Assembly: GCA_001972305.1 (NCBI GenBank)
Contig: BDDD01000534.1
Coordinates: 248,001-312,000 of the forward strand
Reading direction: 5' to 3'
From: Cephalotus follicularis
Taxonomy: Eukaryota > Streptophyta > Magnoliopsida > Oxalidales > Cephalotaceae
Length of the DNA: 64,000 nucleotides
Part shown: positions 47,350 to 57,960 of the stretch, piece by piece
Position numbering within the stretch: position 1 is the stretch's first letter
Layout: each line of letters starts with the position of its first letter
The notes under the pieces: model-generated
What the model was told of the DNA's origin: nothing
The model's input: the letters and a program-made list of their open reading frames with translations, nothing else
Databases searched by the model: none
Translations under genes and position numbers: made by a program

Positions 47350-47985
47350 ATTACAAAAATTTGCTACATTAAGAAAAAATTTTATAACAATTTAAATCAT
47401 TAAGAGCATTTGAATGAAATGAACTCCTATTTAAATAAACTCTTTCTAGGTAAAACTCCCCCTTAACATAACATCTAATTTTCATTCAGATTAAAAATAG
47501 AGGTTTATGCAAATAATCCTATTTAGCTCCCCCTTAGCATAAACTCCCCATTAATACAAACACATTCTTCCTTTTTTGAGAAGTATATAATGACATTAAT
47601 AACACATTTTAGTATTAGCTATCAATTTTTTTCTTTAAGCATAAAGCATTCTCCCCCTTTTTGTTAGCATCAAAAAGATTATTTCGATAATTATGATACC
47701 ATATAGACAATTATAAAGGGATACCAATTGAAAATTAAAAAAAAATGTCAAAGATAAGAGGGAATACCAATTGAAAGATAATTTTAAAAGAGTACAAATT
47801 ATAAGTGAATCCATTGAAAGTTAAAAACATGTCGAAGTAAAGATTAATGTATTAAGAGTAAAGGAATTCTAATAAGAGCATTATTGTATCATATCATTAC
47901 CTCCCCCTCAACAAAAGCTTTCTCCCCCCAACTAATGTACTTTAACATTTTGAATTTAACTCGAAGTATACCTACAAAAACAACT
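47350..47985. other. Non-coding stretch of copia I between gag and PPT
   Basis: AT-rich, with several CTCCCCCTT(A/T) words (47456, 47530, 47651, 47900) that resemble extra polypurine-like tracts on the minus strand. No pol motif in any frame. This is where protease, integrase, RT and RNase H would be in an autonomous copia. Confidence 0.75.
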
Positions 47986-48906
47986 TTAAGCTTTTGGTAC
48001 CCATTTGAATTTGGGTCCTTGCAAGTTAGTCACATAGGTTCCTTTAGGAACCCAAATTTTTTTAGTTTTACCAAAAGAACAATTATTTCTATAAATGCAA
48101 GAGGTAGAAACATGTCCTAGCCTTCCACAATAATTGCAAACAATTTTAGGCTCAAGTTTCTTAACAAAGAAATTATTAAAGCGCTTGACATTATTCATTT
48201 CTTCATAGCCTAGACCGGCTTTGTCAAAAACACATCTTTGTAAACCTAAAAGATTAACCAATTTAGCACTACTATTAGAAAAAGTAGAAAATGTTTTCTT
48301 CAAAGCATCAATTTCAAGTTTTAGCTTCTCATTTTCTTCCTTAAAATCATTTGACAATTTTGAAGAAACATTTAAAACGTCAATATCATTCCTATAGTAA
48401 CTATTCTCATTTTTTTGAGATTCAATTTCACTGATATATTTGCTATTTTCATTCTTTACATTTTCAATTTCTTTAGACATTGAAATAGCATTTTTCTTTA
48501 GAGTCTTGTTTCTCAAGCAAACATTTTCATATTCATTAAACAAGTTCTCATATGCATTTTGCAACTCATCAAAAATAAAATTTACCTCATCTTCATCCTC
48601 CTCCTCAATTGCCATGAAAGCAATGTTTGCAACCTCTTCAGCATTTTCTTCTTCGGAGCTTGAGGGATCGCTATCATCCCATGTTGCTACAAAAGCTTTC
48701 TTCTTCTTGGATTGCTCTTTATTGAATTTTTCTTTCTTCTTAAGATTCGGGCACTCGTTTTTAAAATGGCCCAGCATTTTGCATTGATAACAAGTTGGCT
48801 CTTCCCTTTTGATTGATTCTTCTTCTTGAGGGAACTTCCTGTTGAAGGCCTTTTTGCCTTTTTGACTTTTGAGGAACTTCTTGAATTCAGAAGTGATAAG
48901 TGCCAT
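47986..48906 (-). pseudogene. gag: Copia I gag 3' half, second copy
   Basis: A 306-codon open frame. Begins MALITSEFKKFLKSQKGKK, then a CCHC knuckle CYQCKMLGHFKNEC, a Lys-rich stretch, an acidic run (DDSDPSSSEEENAEE), a long coiled-coil-like Asn/Lys/Glu region, and a second knuckle CNYCGRLGHVSTSC followed by KKIWVPKGTYV and KWVPKA, the usual end of SIRE-type gag. It is a near-duplicate of 48998-49825. It ends in a normal stop with no downstream pol. Whether it could be translated is unclear, because it lies after the first copy with a stop between. Confidence 0.85.
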
Positions 48907-48997
48907 ATCTCCATCTTCGTCACTTTCACTTTCTTCCTTTGAGTCCCTTAATGTAGCAATGTGCTAGTCTACCACAATGTCCTTCGAGGCTCTTCCC

Positions 48998-49825
48998 TTA
49001 TACATTCTTTTCCTTAATGCAGCAATGTCCTAGTCGGCCACAATAATTACAAACAATTTTAGGCTCAATTTTCTTAACAAAGAAATTATTAAAGCGTTTG
49101 ACATTATTCATTTCTTCATAACCGAGACCGGCTTTGTCAAACACACACCTTTGAAGTCCTAGAAGATTATCTAACCTGTCACTACTATTAGAAAACTTAG
49201 AAAAAGTTTTCTTCAAAGGATCAATTTCAAGTTTTAGCTTCTCATTTTCTTCCTTAAAGTCAATTGAAAATTTTGAAGAAACATTTAAAACGTCAAACTC
49301 ATTCATATAATAACTCTTCTCCTTTTTTAGATATTCAATTTCACTTATATATTTGCTATTTTCACTCTTTAGATTTTGAAATTCTTTAGACATTGAAATA
49401 GCATTTTTCTTTAGAGTCTTGTTTCTCAAACAAACATTTTCATATTCATTAAACAAGTTCTCATATGAATTTTTCAACTCATCAAAAGTAAAATTTACCT
49501 CATCTTCATCCTCCTCCTCAATTGCCATGAAAGCAATGTTTGTAACCTCTTCATCACTTTCTTCTTCAGAGCTTGAGGGATCGCTATCATCCCATGTGGC
49601 TACCATTGCTTTCTTCTTTTTGGAGTGTTCATTGCTCTTCTTGAATTGTTCTTTCTTTTTAAGTCTCGGGCACTCGCTCTTGAAGTGACCTGGCTTTTTA
49701 CACTCATAACAAGTTGGTTCTTCCTTTTTGCTTGATTCTTCTTCTTGAGAGAATTTCTTTTTGAAGACATTTTTGACTTTTTGACTTTTGAGAAATTTCT
49801 TGAATTGAGAAGTTATAAGCGCCAT
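48998..49825 (-). pseudogene. gag: Copia I gag 3' half, first copy
   Basis: A 275-codon frame with the same order: MALITSQFKKFLKSQK, knuckle CYECKKPGHFKSEC, acidic run EEESDEEVTN, coiled-coil-like region, and CNYCGRLGH, where it breaks off into CCIKEKNV and a stop. The break is the junction with the next copy: offsets between matching words in the two copies are 913-920 bp, so about 0.9 kb was duplicated in tandem. The frame is also separated from the N-terminal gag piece by a stop near 49855. Confidence 0.85.
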
Positions 49826-50041
49826 ATCTCCTTCTTCATCACTTTCACTTTATTCGCTCGAGGCTCTTAAGGCAATCGTCTTCTTCTTTTTGACCTCCAC
49901 ATGCTCATGGTTTTTCATTATCGCCTCATGCGTCATCAAGGAACCAAGGAGTTGTGCAAGTGGAAGAGTTGAGAGATCCTTACCTTCCTCAATTGTCGTT
50001 ACCTTTGGAGTCCAACTTCTTGGTAAGCACCATAAAATTTT

Positions 50042-50557
50042 TCAAACAAGTTCTTGGTTAGAATAATTTTTACCAAGATTTTTAAGGGAGTTAACAATTG
50101 TAGTAAAACTCGTAACCATATCACTAATACTTTCATTGTCATGCATAAAAAATAATTCGTATTCATGAACAAACATAGTAATTTTTGATTCCTTTACTTG
50201 ATTAGTACCTTCATACGTACCTTCTAGCAAGTCCCACATTTCTTTAGCCGTGTCGCAAGAGGAAATGCGATTAAACTCATTTTGACCAACGGCACAAAAT
50301 AAAACATGCTTGGCTTTTGAATTTAATTGTAATATTCTAAAAACATTATCATTCAATTCATTTTCGGGTTTCAACGAAACTACACCTTCTACCGTTCTTG
50401 TGGGCATCCTAGGACCATTAACAATAATATGCCACAATTGATAGTCTAAGGATTGTAAAAATATAGTCATTCTAGTTTTCCAAAAACTATAGCTGTTTCT
50501 GTCAAAAAATGGAGGTCTAGTTATGGATGATCCTTCTAATCCTACGTTTAGATTCAT
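50042..50557 (-). pseudogene. gag: Copia I gag N-terminal part
   Basis: 171 codons from ATG at 50557. Shows the plant copia gag pattern: PPFFDRNSYSFWKTRM, YQLWHIIVNGP, NSKAKHVLFCAV, AKEMWDLLEGTYEGTNQVK, FFMHDNESISDM, FTTIVNSLKNLGK (gag-polypeptide/UBN2 type). It stops at 50042, where related gags continue; sequence between 50041 and 49826 still resembles gag (LPLAQLLGSLMTHE) in another frame, so a frameshift separates it from the next piece. The start is 54 bases after the primer site. Confidence 0.87.
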
Positions 50558-50610
50558 TTAGGTTGCCATGGATCTTTATATTTCTAACAATTAAGAATTA
50601 TGAAATAACC

Positions 50611-50622
50611 TCTCTGATACCA
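50611..50622 (-). other. Primer binding site of copia I, initiator-Met tRNA
   Basis: TCTCTGATACCA on the plus strand, two bases from the 5' LTR. Confidence 0.9.
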
Positions 50623-50624
50623 AC

Positions 50625-51809
50625 TGAAAAAAACTTATATGGCAACCTTGAAACTAATAATTTGTTAGATTGTGGAAAAGACAAATTAACACTATGAAAT
50701 TAAATAAGCATACAAGAACAACTAAAGCAATTGAGATGCAAACAATAGAAAGTAAAGAGAGAAGGGATAGAAAAAGTGTAAAGGAATTTATAGTGGTTCG
50801 AAAAATTTCGTGCCTACGTCCACTTTCTCAAGACCCCCTTGAGATTCCACTAGAAACCACTAGCACCCTTTGATTTTGGCTTACGGGGGAAAATCAAAGA
50901 AAACCACCTTACACTTGATTTTGGGTTGCGGGTCTAAATCAACTAAACACCTTACAAGGGTTCACTTCCCTCAACAATCTCACTAAGGATTTTAACACCC
51001 TTTTCACAAAGAAAGATTTGTAGTAAAGGTTTTGTGTTTACAAAGTCACCTCTCAGAGGTTTGATATGAAAGTGTAAGAATGTTTGACGCACAAGCTTTG
51101 AAGGATTTTAAAGTGGAAGCTTTTCTCTTGCTAAGTTCTTCTCCTTTTATATGAAAGTTGAGCTCTTGAAATGGTTTGTGCAAAAAATCTTTTTGATGTT
51201 GTTTCTTGGATTGAATATATAGCATTCTTTTGATTCTAGCCGTTGGTGAAGTTATTTGGCCATTGGAGTTGCATTGGAACTTGTTGCTTCAAAGTCGGCT
51301 CTTTAAAATGCGATCAGTAATTTTCCAGCTGCGTAAAGCGTCAACAGTGTCGCATAAAGCGTCGACGCTTATGTTACCGTTGTGCATTTGAATTTGAAAT
51401 TTCTTGCTTAGTCCACTGGTGCTTTGATATGGGTGTCGACTGTTTGGCATAAAGCAGTGACGCTTTCCCTTGAGCGTCGCCGCTTTGAATTCCTCAATTG
51501 ATTTTGAAGGCTTCTGTTTTTAACCGGTAATACATGCTCTTTAAGCGTTGACATCTTGGTCCAAACTGTTAACGCTTGCCATTAGACCGTCGACGCTTTA
51601 AGCAGTTTTATCTTAGACGAGTTCAGCTATTGGCGCTTGCTCATTGCCTTCGTAGCTGTGTTAAGCACTGATGCTTTGCTCGAATCCGTCGGTGCTTTGT
51701 CCTGTTTCTGCACTTCTTAATTTTGTGTATCTTTTCTTGCACAGAAAGTAACAATTTTAAATGCAAATTTTTAATCATTAAAACTCATGATTGAGACTAA
51801 AAGTCAACA
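50625..51809 (-). repeat. Element I 5' LTR (complete)
   Basis: 1185 bp, TGAAAAAAACTTATAT to AAAAGTCAACA. On the minus strand it carries CGAACCACTATAAATTCC (about 50786-50803), preceded by GTGGACGTAGGCACG, a combination known from many plant copia LTRs. Confidence 0.92.
51344..51690 (-). repeat. GTCGACGCTT array in copia I 5' LTR
   Basis: Includes a perfect 14-bp palindrome AAGCGTCGACGCTT (51357-51370), then GTGTCGACTG, GTCGACGCTTTAAGC and GCGCTGACG-like variants. It is better preserved than in the 3' LTR. Confidence 0.76.
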
Positions 51810-51814
51810 CTAAT
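51810..51814. repeat. Target-site duplication of copia element I, right copy
   Basis: CTAAT, matching 25470-25474. Confidence 0.9.
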
Positions 51815-52407
51815 GATTGATAGTAAAACTACATAATAAAAACTATAACTTTCATTCAGAAAGTACCTTCAGTTGAAGCCAAAACGATGATGAACAATGG
51901 AAAAATTAGTAGGTTCGGTTGTTTGAGAAACAATGCAGATGGGGTTTTAAAATAAGGAGAAAACATGTGATTTAATGATGAAAACGTGTATTCTAAATGA
52001 TGAAATCTGATGAATTAGCACTTTCCTTAAGGGCAGAAAACATGTTAATCAAAGAAGGAAAAACAATCATCAATTTATGGCAAAAATCCTCTTTCCACAA
52101 TATGAGCCACCGTCCAAACAAAAATAGGAAAGATGACTTAAGCGTCGATGGTAATGCAAAAGAGTGGACGCTTACGCCTTTCAAGCCAAAAGCGTCGATG
52201 ACAATTGCATAGACGTCAACGTGTTTCATCTGGAAAGAACTATGGAATCTCAATGCCACAACATCGACGCTTATGCCGAAGGCGTCGACGCTTAACGCCC
52301 AGAATTCAAAAATAAAATCAAACAGTCCTAATAACAAGCATATAACACAGGAGACATAAACATAACATATAATGATAAACACGTAGGCATAGAAACGGGG
52401 TATTACA
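51815..52407 (-). repeat. Element G 3' LTR, part 3 (minus-strand start)
   Basis: Resumes the G LTR after the copia element and ends CGGGGTATTACA, the start of the LTR in minus orientation. It includes GCGTCGATGG, GCGTCGATGAC and GCGTCGACGCTTA words at 52138-52300, the continuation of the array at 24971-25212. Confidence 0.85.
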
Positions 52408-52425
52408 TCCACCCCTCCTTAAAAT
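52408..52425 (-). other. Polypurine tract of element G
   Basis: TCCACCCCTCCTTAAAAT on the plus strand, next to the LTR end; purine-rich on the minus strand. Confidence 0.85.
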
Positions 52426-52460
52426 GGATTTCGTCCCAAAATCATAACCATACACATACC

Positions 52461-53497
52461 TTATTCAAACAGACGAGGATATTCCTCCCGAATATGCTCC
52501 TCCAACTCCCATGTAGCCTCATGCTCCGGATGGTTTTTCCACAAGACCTTGAGAAACGGAATGGTCTTGCTACGAGTAACCCGTTCTTACCGATCCATAA
52601 TAGCCTCAGCGTCCTCATGACAAGACAAATCCTCCTAGATCTTGTCCAAAGGATAGTGAACTACGTGATGGGGATGGTACTGATAACCCCTTAACATAGA
52701 CACATGGAACACATTATGGACATGAGACGACTGTGGAGGCAAAGCTAACCGATAACCTATCGGTCCAACCTTTTCCAGAACTTCGAATGGTCCTATAAAC
52801 CGAGGACTCAACTTCCATTTCATCCCAAAACGACAGACTCCTTTCCATGGTGAAACCTTGAAAAACACATATTCTCCTGCTTTAAACTCCAAGTCCCTCT
52901 GATGTCTATCCGCATAACTTTTCTGTCAGGATTGAGCCGCCTTCAATCTCTCCTTTGCTATTGCCACTTTTTCAGTAATGACCTGGACTAGCTCAGGTCC
53001 TTCAATAACTATCTCTCCTACCTCATCCCAACATGTCAGAGCTCGACACTTCCTCCCATATAAGGCCTCAAACGGAGCCATACGAATGCTAGCATGACAA
53101 TTGTTGTTGTAAGCAAACTCCACCAAGCTCAGATACCCATCCCAGTTTCTAGTCCACTCTAAAGCACAAGACCTCAACATGTCATCTAAAGTCTGGATGG
53201 TCCTCTCAGACTGCCCATCCGTCTGTGGGTGGAAAGTTGTACTGTACTTGAGCCGCGTGCCCCACGCCTTCTGGAATCCTTTCCAAAATCTAGAAGTGAA
53301 ACAGGTATTCCTATCCGATACAATGGATACAGGTGTCCCGTTAATTCTCACTATCTCCTGCTGGAAAACCTCTGCCAATTGGTCCCTAGAGATGTCCTCT
53401 CGAATAGCAAAGAGGTGAGCTGATTTGGTCAATCAATCCACCACTACCCAGATGGCATCATTCCTCATGAATGTTCTTCACAAGCCAGTATCAAAAT
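52461..53497 (-). pseudogene. pol: Element G integrase and chromodomain, cut by element F
   Basis: Minus strand from the first catalytic block (NDAIWVVVD, then LTKSAHLFAIREDIS) through SIVSDRNTCFTSRFW (the Asp of the SDRD motif reads Asn), [65 protein letters not shown] and [12 protein letters not shown] to a chromodomain ending near a TAA at 52461-52463. Stops near 53430, 52925 and 52635 break it. It is close to B and C. Upstream pol and gag should lie beyond element F, outside the window. Confidence 0.87.
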
Positions 53498-54232
53498 TGT
53501 AATGCCCAGGATTTTTGTTATTGTAATATTTCAACTTGAAATGTAACCTTATCGTGGAATTAATAAGGATATCAGAATTCTCGACTTTGATGATGTTTTC
53601 CAAACCCTAATAATATTGATTTTTGAAAAGGGATGTTCAGTAAAAAACAGTGCAGTTTTGGGCTAAACGCATCGACGACTTAAGGAAAGCGTTGACACCT
53701 ATGGGGACAAAGGGCGCGCGTAAGTGCATGCACATGCACGTCGATGCAGGCGAGAACATCGATTCCATAGTGTAAAAAGTGAAAAGACATCGATGCGTAA
53801 CATCGAATGTCAGGCACGTTATTCTGCTGACAGAATAATGTGCAAAGGGAAATGATTTAGGACCTTTTACAGGCACCTTGAGGTACGAAATGGGACATGT
53901 TGAGCATGCATATGGCTCCCTGACCGGCTTGACTAAAGTTGTGAGGGTAAGGGTGACACATGTGATAGCATGCAACAAGTGCAAAGAGGAGAGGGACATG
54001 TGTGCATGCAATTGATGGTTAGAGGGAGTACGGCATTGTCTGGCGTTAGAGCTGAGACAAGGGCGGAGAAACGAGCTCAGCTATTGCATGTAAGGGTGGG
54101 AAGGGTCCTAGACACATGTGACTTGCAAAAAGGCAGAGAAAGAAGAGAACAAAAACGGGAAAGGGAAAAGAACAGGTGTGTGGGTGTGAGAGTGCATTCA
54201 AGGGAGGGAGGAAGAAAGAGAAGGGAGCCATC

Positions 54233-54262
54233 AACTTAAAAGCATCTTCTCCTTCACCTCTC
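54233..54262 (+). promoter_or_regulatory. Possible core promoter in F 5' LTR
   Basis: ACTTAAAAGC followed by a pyrimidine patch (TTCTCCTTCACCTCTCTC). The same arrangement is at about 62249-62281 in the 3' LTR and resembles D at 21844. Motif evidence only. Confidence 0.3.
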
Positions 54263-54724
54263 TCTTGCCGAAACACTTGTGAAAAGAAAAAGGTGTGAAA
54301 CTAGTGAGTTTCAAGAGAAACCAGTGAGAGAAGGAAAGGGAACCTCCACCTTTGTGGAGCATCTTGGAGCTTATAACTTGAAGCTCGTGGGGTTACAACT
54401 GTGGACGAACCTTGGAGCTACTGTGGTTGGTTCTAAGACTTAAAAATGTGGACATTCCAGTTCCTAACTTGGAACAAAAAAGTAGGGGAAGCCATAATCG
54501 TTTTTTGAGCTTAATATTCATGCCTAGAATAATGTTTTTTGTGCATAGTCTCCATGGTTATTGAACTGTTTTTGATCACTACATCAATGCCTTGTTATAC
54601 TGGGTTTGTGATATGTATTTGCATGTTGGTTTTCTGGCTTGATTACATGTTGTCTTGCATGTATATGGACTGTGTTGCTTACTATTGGTCACGTCGTGAG
54701 GAAGAAGACCACTAGTGCTCGAAA

Positions 54725-54985
54725 CACGTCGACACCTTTGAGGAACATCGACGCCTTTGGGTTAACTGCTTTGATATTGACGTATTATACGTCGACGCCT
54801 AAGGTTCCTACCTTAACGCGTCGACAACTTAAGCAAGACGCTGATGTTTAAGGTTCCATACCTTGAGCGTAGATGCGTATAAGTTGGACATCGACGTCTT
54901 CAAATAGTGGAAATCGCTGACACTGAGGACTTGAGCGTCCACGCTTACGGGACAAAGACATCGACGCCTAATGATAGACATCGAT
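54725..54985 (+). repeat. (A/G)TCGACG array in F 5' LTR
   Basis: ACGTCGACACC, ACATCGACGCC, ACGTCGACGCC, GCGTCGACAAC and similar words, about ten in 260 bp. A smaller block at 53665-53800 lies before the donor-like box. Confidence 0.75.
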
Positions 54986-55859
54986 GCCTTCTTGTACTGT
55001 TTGGAAGTTTTCTTACTTAATGATACGAAATGATCCCGATTCGGATTAGGATGGATTAGAGCATTTGTATGCATTGCATATGTACTATTTACTACCTGTA
55101 TGATAATCGTTTATGAATTGCTATGATTTCTAAATTGTTATATTGATTTAAAAATACACACATGAGTTTGAAAACTACTATGTTTGTGTACGAAATATAA
55201 AATGAGTATTGTTATATTTTTAAACATATTGGGAAAGTAATTTTCGCTACTAAAACGGTTTAAAGTATTTTTTATGTATTGGAAATACATATTTCAAATG
55301 TTTACGACTTTCGAAAATAGTTTGAAATAAACTGCCTGTTGTTGATCTAACGATCATTACTGTACTGTTTACTGTGACTATTCGCTGTTTGGTCTATGAA
55401 TTTATTGTGTTTGTGCTTGAGTCACTAGTTGCGTGGCGGGGACTGTCAGCGTTGGCTAGTGACAGGGTTGACCTAGGGGGCAGAAGTTGGCTGCGTAACT
55501 CACTGTACTGTACTGTTGTCTTGCTTGGTTGCCTGGAGAAGGGACCGAAGTGGGAGTGTAGCGTGGGGCCAGGAGTTGGCGGCGCTACACATACTGCATG
55601 CCTGTTGTGGTCCCTTTGTGGACTTACTCTACTGCCTGCTAGTCCTTCTCGGACATTACTGTGCCTGTTGATGTAGCCCTGGTCGGGCTACTACTGTACT
55701 GCTTTTTGCATACATATATTTTCATATATATGTCCCTACTGTTATTTTTCTGTACTGCTAACTTATATATATTTTCATATATATACAAACCGGTATTTTC
55801 TACTGCACTGGATCATCTATGCATACATTTCATGACATGCATGTAATGTTGATCCCAAA

Positions 55860-56255
55860 NNNNNNNNNNNNNNNNNNNNNNNNNNNNNNNNNNNNNNNNN
55901 NNNNNNNNNNNNNNNNNNNNNNNNNNNNNNNNNNNNNNNNNNNNNNNNNNNNNNNNNNNNNNNNNNNNNNNNNNNNNNNNNNNNNNNNNNNNNNNNNNNN
56001 NNNNNNNNNNNNNNNNNNNNNNNNNNNNNNNNNNNNNNNNNNNNNNNNNNNNNNNNNNNNNNNNNNNNNNNNNNNNNNNNNNNNNNNNNNNNNNNNNNNN
56101 NNNNNNNNNNNNNNNNNNNNNNNNNNNNNNNNNNNNNNNNNNNNNNNNNNNNNNNNNNNNNNNNNNNNNNNNNNNNNNNNNNNNNNNNNNNNNNNNNNNN
56201 NNNNNNNNNNNNNNNNNNNNNNNNNNNNNNNNNNNNNNNNNNNNNNNNNNNNNNN
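55860..56255. other. Assembly gap (396 N) within F 5' LTR
   Basis: The text before the gap (TATTTTCTACTGCACTG ... GTTGATCCCAAA) recurs after it (56271-56340) with a few changes, while the 3' LTR has it only once. The contig ends probably overlap rather than flank missing sequence. Confidence 0.9.
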
Positions 56256-56764
56256 ATATATATATATAAACTAGTATTTTCTACCGCACTGCATCATCTA
56301 CGTATACATTTCATGACATGCATGTAATGTTGATCCCAAAGTACTCTTATGACTTAGCCAAGTGAGGACAAAGGCTAACCCCCTACTTTATAGATTGATG
56401 CAGTGGAGCAGCTTGGAATCCCCATGGATGAAGTAGAAGTTTTAATAATGTTTTACCAGGGGTTATATACCTTTGGGTGTTGTGCACTGTATTTTTTCCA
56501 GTTACTAGACTTTTGATGTTACTGGATAATGTATTATGGATCACGCTCCGCTTTGTGGGCTTTTAACTATGACAGACTTGTATTGGGTAGCGTGCAGTAT
56601 GGGATGCATGTTACATCTTTTTTAGCTTATGAGTTTAATGCTTCCGCAACTGATATCTTGTTTGAAAAGTTTAAATTTTATGGTGTTTTCACGAGCTGAA
56701 TCTTAATGTTAATTGCCTTTACCACTTTTATGTGTGTTTATCGAAAGCGGGGTGTGACAAAGAG

Positions 56765-56776
56765 TGGTATCAGAGA
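56765..56776 (+). other. Primer binding site of F, initiator-Met tRNA
   Basis: TGGTATCAGAGA, five bases after the LTR end. Confidence 0.91.
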
Positions 56777-56872
56777 ATATTCCATGTATGCTTAGATAGG
56801 ATATTTTCTTTGGCAATTAATAAGTTGTTTTCCTAAAGTCGTGACTAATCGTCATCCTTCTTATAGGAACCA

Positions 56873-57960
56873 ATGGACCGAAGGAGAACACATGCTAGGG
56901 CTAGAGCTGTTGGAGCCAATGCCCCTGAGGAAGCAAATGTTCTGCGAGGGTTGAATGTCCCCCAGGATGATGGAGATCCGATGACCCGAATTGTGGATTA
57001 TTTTCAGTAATAGATGGCCTTTAATATGGCTAATGCGGAGGAGATGCGCCAGTACTACGCGCAAGATCGGCCGAGACATAGAGCTCTTGACCATTGGCTG
57101 GGAGAGGATGGTAACCAGTTTAGGAGGGACATTGAAAGGTTCATGAGGCAGAATCCACCCATTTTCCAGGGCGAACTTGATGCCACCATTTCCGAGAGAT
57201 GGCTGCAGGATTTGGAAAAAATCTTTGAAGTGATGGACTGTACTGACAATCCAAAACTGAAGTTTGCTGTATACTGACTATGGGGTGAGGCCACTCATTG
57301 GTGGGAGATGGTCAAAGCAAAGTGGGAATCTCAGAGGCTTGACAGCACTTGGGGTAGATTCCAGACAGAGTTCTTGGGGACCTATGTTCCACAGATTGAA
57401 CAAGAGCGACGGGAGACGGAGCTCTTGGAATTGCGACAGGGAGAAATGACGGTGACAGAGTATCAAGCAAGGTTCATGGAGCTTGCCAGACATTCACCTA
57501 TCTGGTAGCTGATGAAGTGAAGAAGATACAGAGGTTTCTGAGAGGTCTGCGGCCAGATCTTCGATCAAGAATCAGAGCTATGGAACTGGGGACTTTTATG
57601 GAGGTTGCTCAAAAATCAAGGCTACTGGAGAGCATATCCAGTGAAGACCGGGATGAGAGAGCTCGCGCACAACAAAAGAAACAGAGTCATACACAATCCA
57701 GACCAACATCGTCGAAATGGAAAGATGGTGGTTCTCCGACGGAGTCGTCCAAGAGTAAATCTCAACAGACAGCTTCGCAGGGTTCTCCCAGCCAAGGGAG
57801 TAATGCTAGATCCGGAGGTTGTTTCTATTATGGTCGTACGGGCCTCCAACAGAAAGATTGTTGGAGGTTCAATGGCTAGTGCTTGAGGTGCTGGGCACCT
57901 GGTCATTCGGTGAAAGACTATCCGAAGAGTTCAGCTACAATGCCTACTGGGCCAGGAAGT
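56873..57960 (+). pseudogene. gag: Element F gag
   Basis: ATG at 56873 (MDRRRTHARARAVGAN), seven bases after an acceptor-like CTTATAG. The gag domain covers ERWLQDLEKIFEVMDC, FLGTYVPQIEQER, LRQGEMTVTEYQARFMELARH and FLRGLRPDLRSRI. Two knuckles have lost ligands: CFYYGRTGLQQKDC (Tyr for the second Cys, Leu for His) and CLRCWAPGHSVKDYP (Tyr for the last Cys). Damage: adjacent TAA TAG at about 57008-57013, TGA at 57275-57277, a one-base loss near 57500, and TAG near 57878-57880. Confidence 0.87.

Larger units (their letters stand above)
25475..51809 (-). mobile_element. Element I: Ty1/copia element carrying only gag, with the C array nested in its 3' LTR
   Basis: LTRs begin TGAAAAAAACTTATAT and end AAAAGTCAACA; the flanks are CTAAT on both sides. 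Without the nested C array it is about 5.5 kb. On the minus strand the order is 5' LTR (50625-51809), iMet primer site, gag in three open pieces, a 0.65-kb non-coding stretch, PPT, 3' LTR (25475-25626 plus 46441-47331). No protease, integrase, RT or RNase H motif exists between gag and PPT. The gag is of the plant SIRE type. It would need pol from elsewhere, as in gag-only (TR-GAG-like) LTR elements. Confidence 0.88.
53498..56759 (+). repeat. Element F 5' LTR
   Basis: TGTAATGCCC to GGGGTGTGACA, interrupted by a 396-N gap. Contains (A/G)TCGACG arrays on both sides of the donor-like AAA/GTAGGGG box (GT at 54482-54483), hairpins GTCC/GGAC at 55610-55623 and 55642-55654, a perfect GTAGCCC/GGGCTAC hairpin at 55673-55691, and an acceptor-like CTAAC...TATAG (AG at 56392-56393). 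About 110 bp before the gap is repeated after it. Confidence 0.92.

Noticed and set aside
54046-54276. ORFs of 76-151 codons in both F LTRs (also 62062-62517)
   Set aside because: Low-complexity Phe/Ser/Leu-rich translation of a purine-rich LTR tract; the frame is not the same length in the two LTRs.
55819-56274. 151-codon ORF spanning the N gap
   Set aside because: Mostly unknown bases; an artefact.
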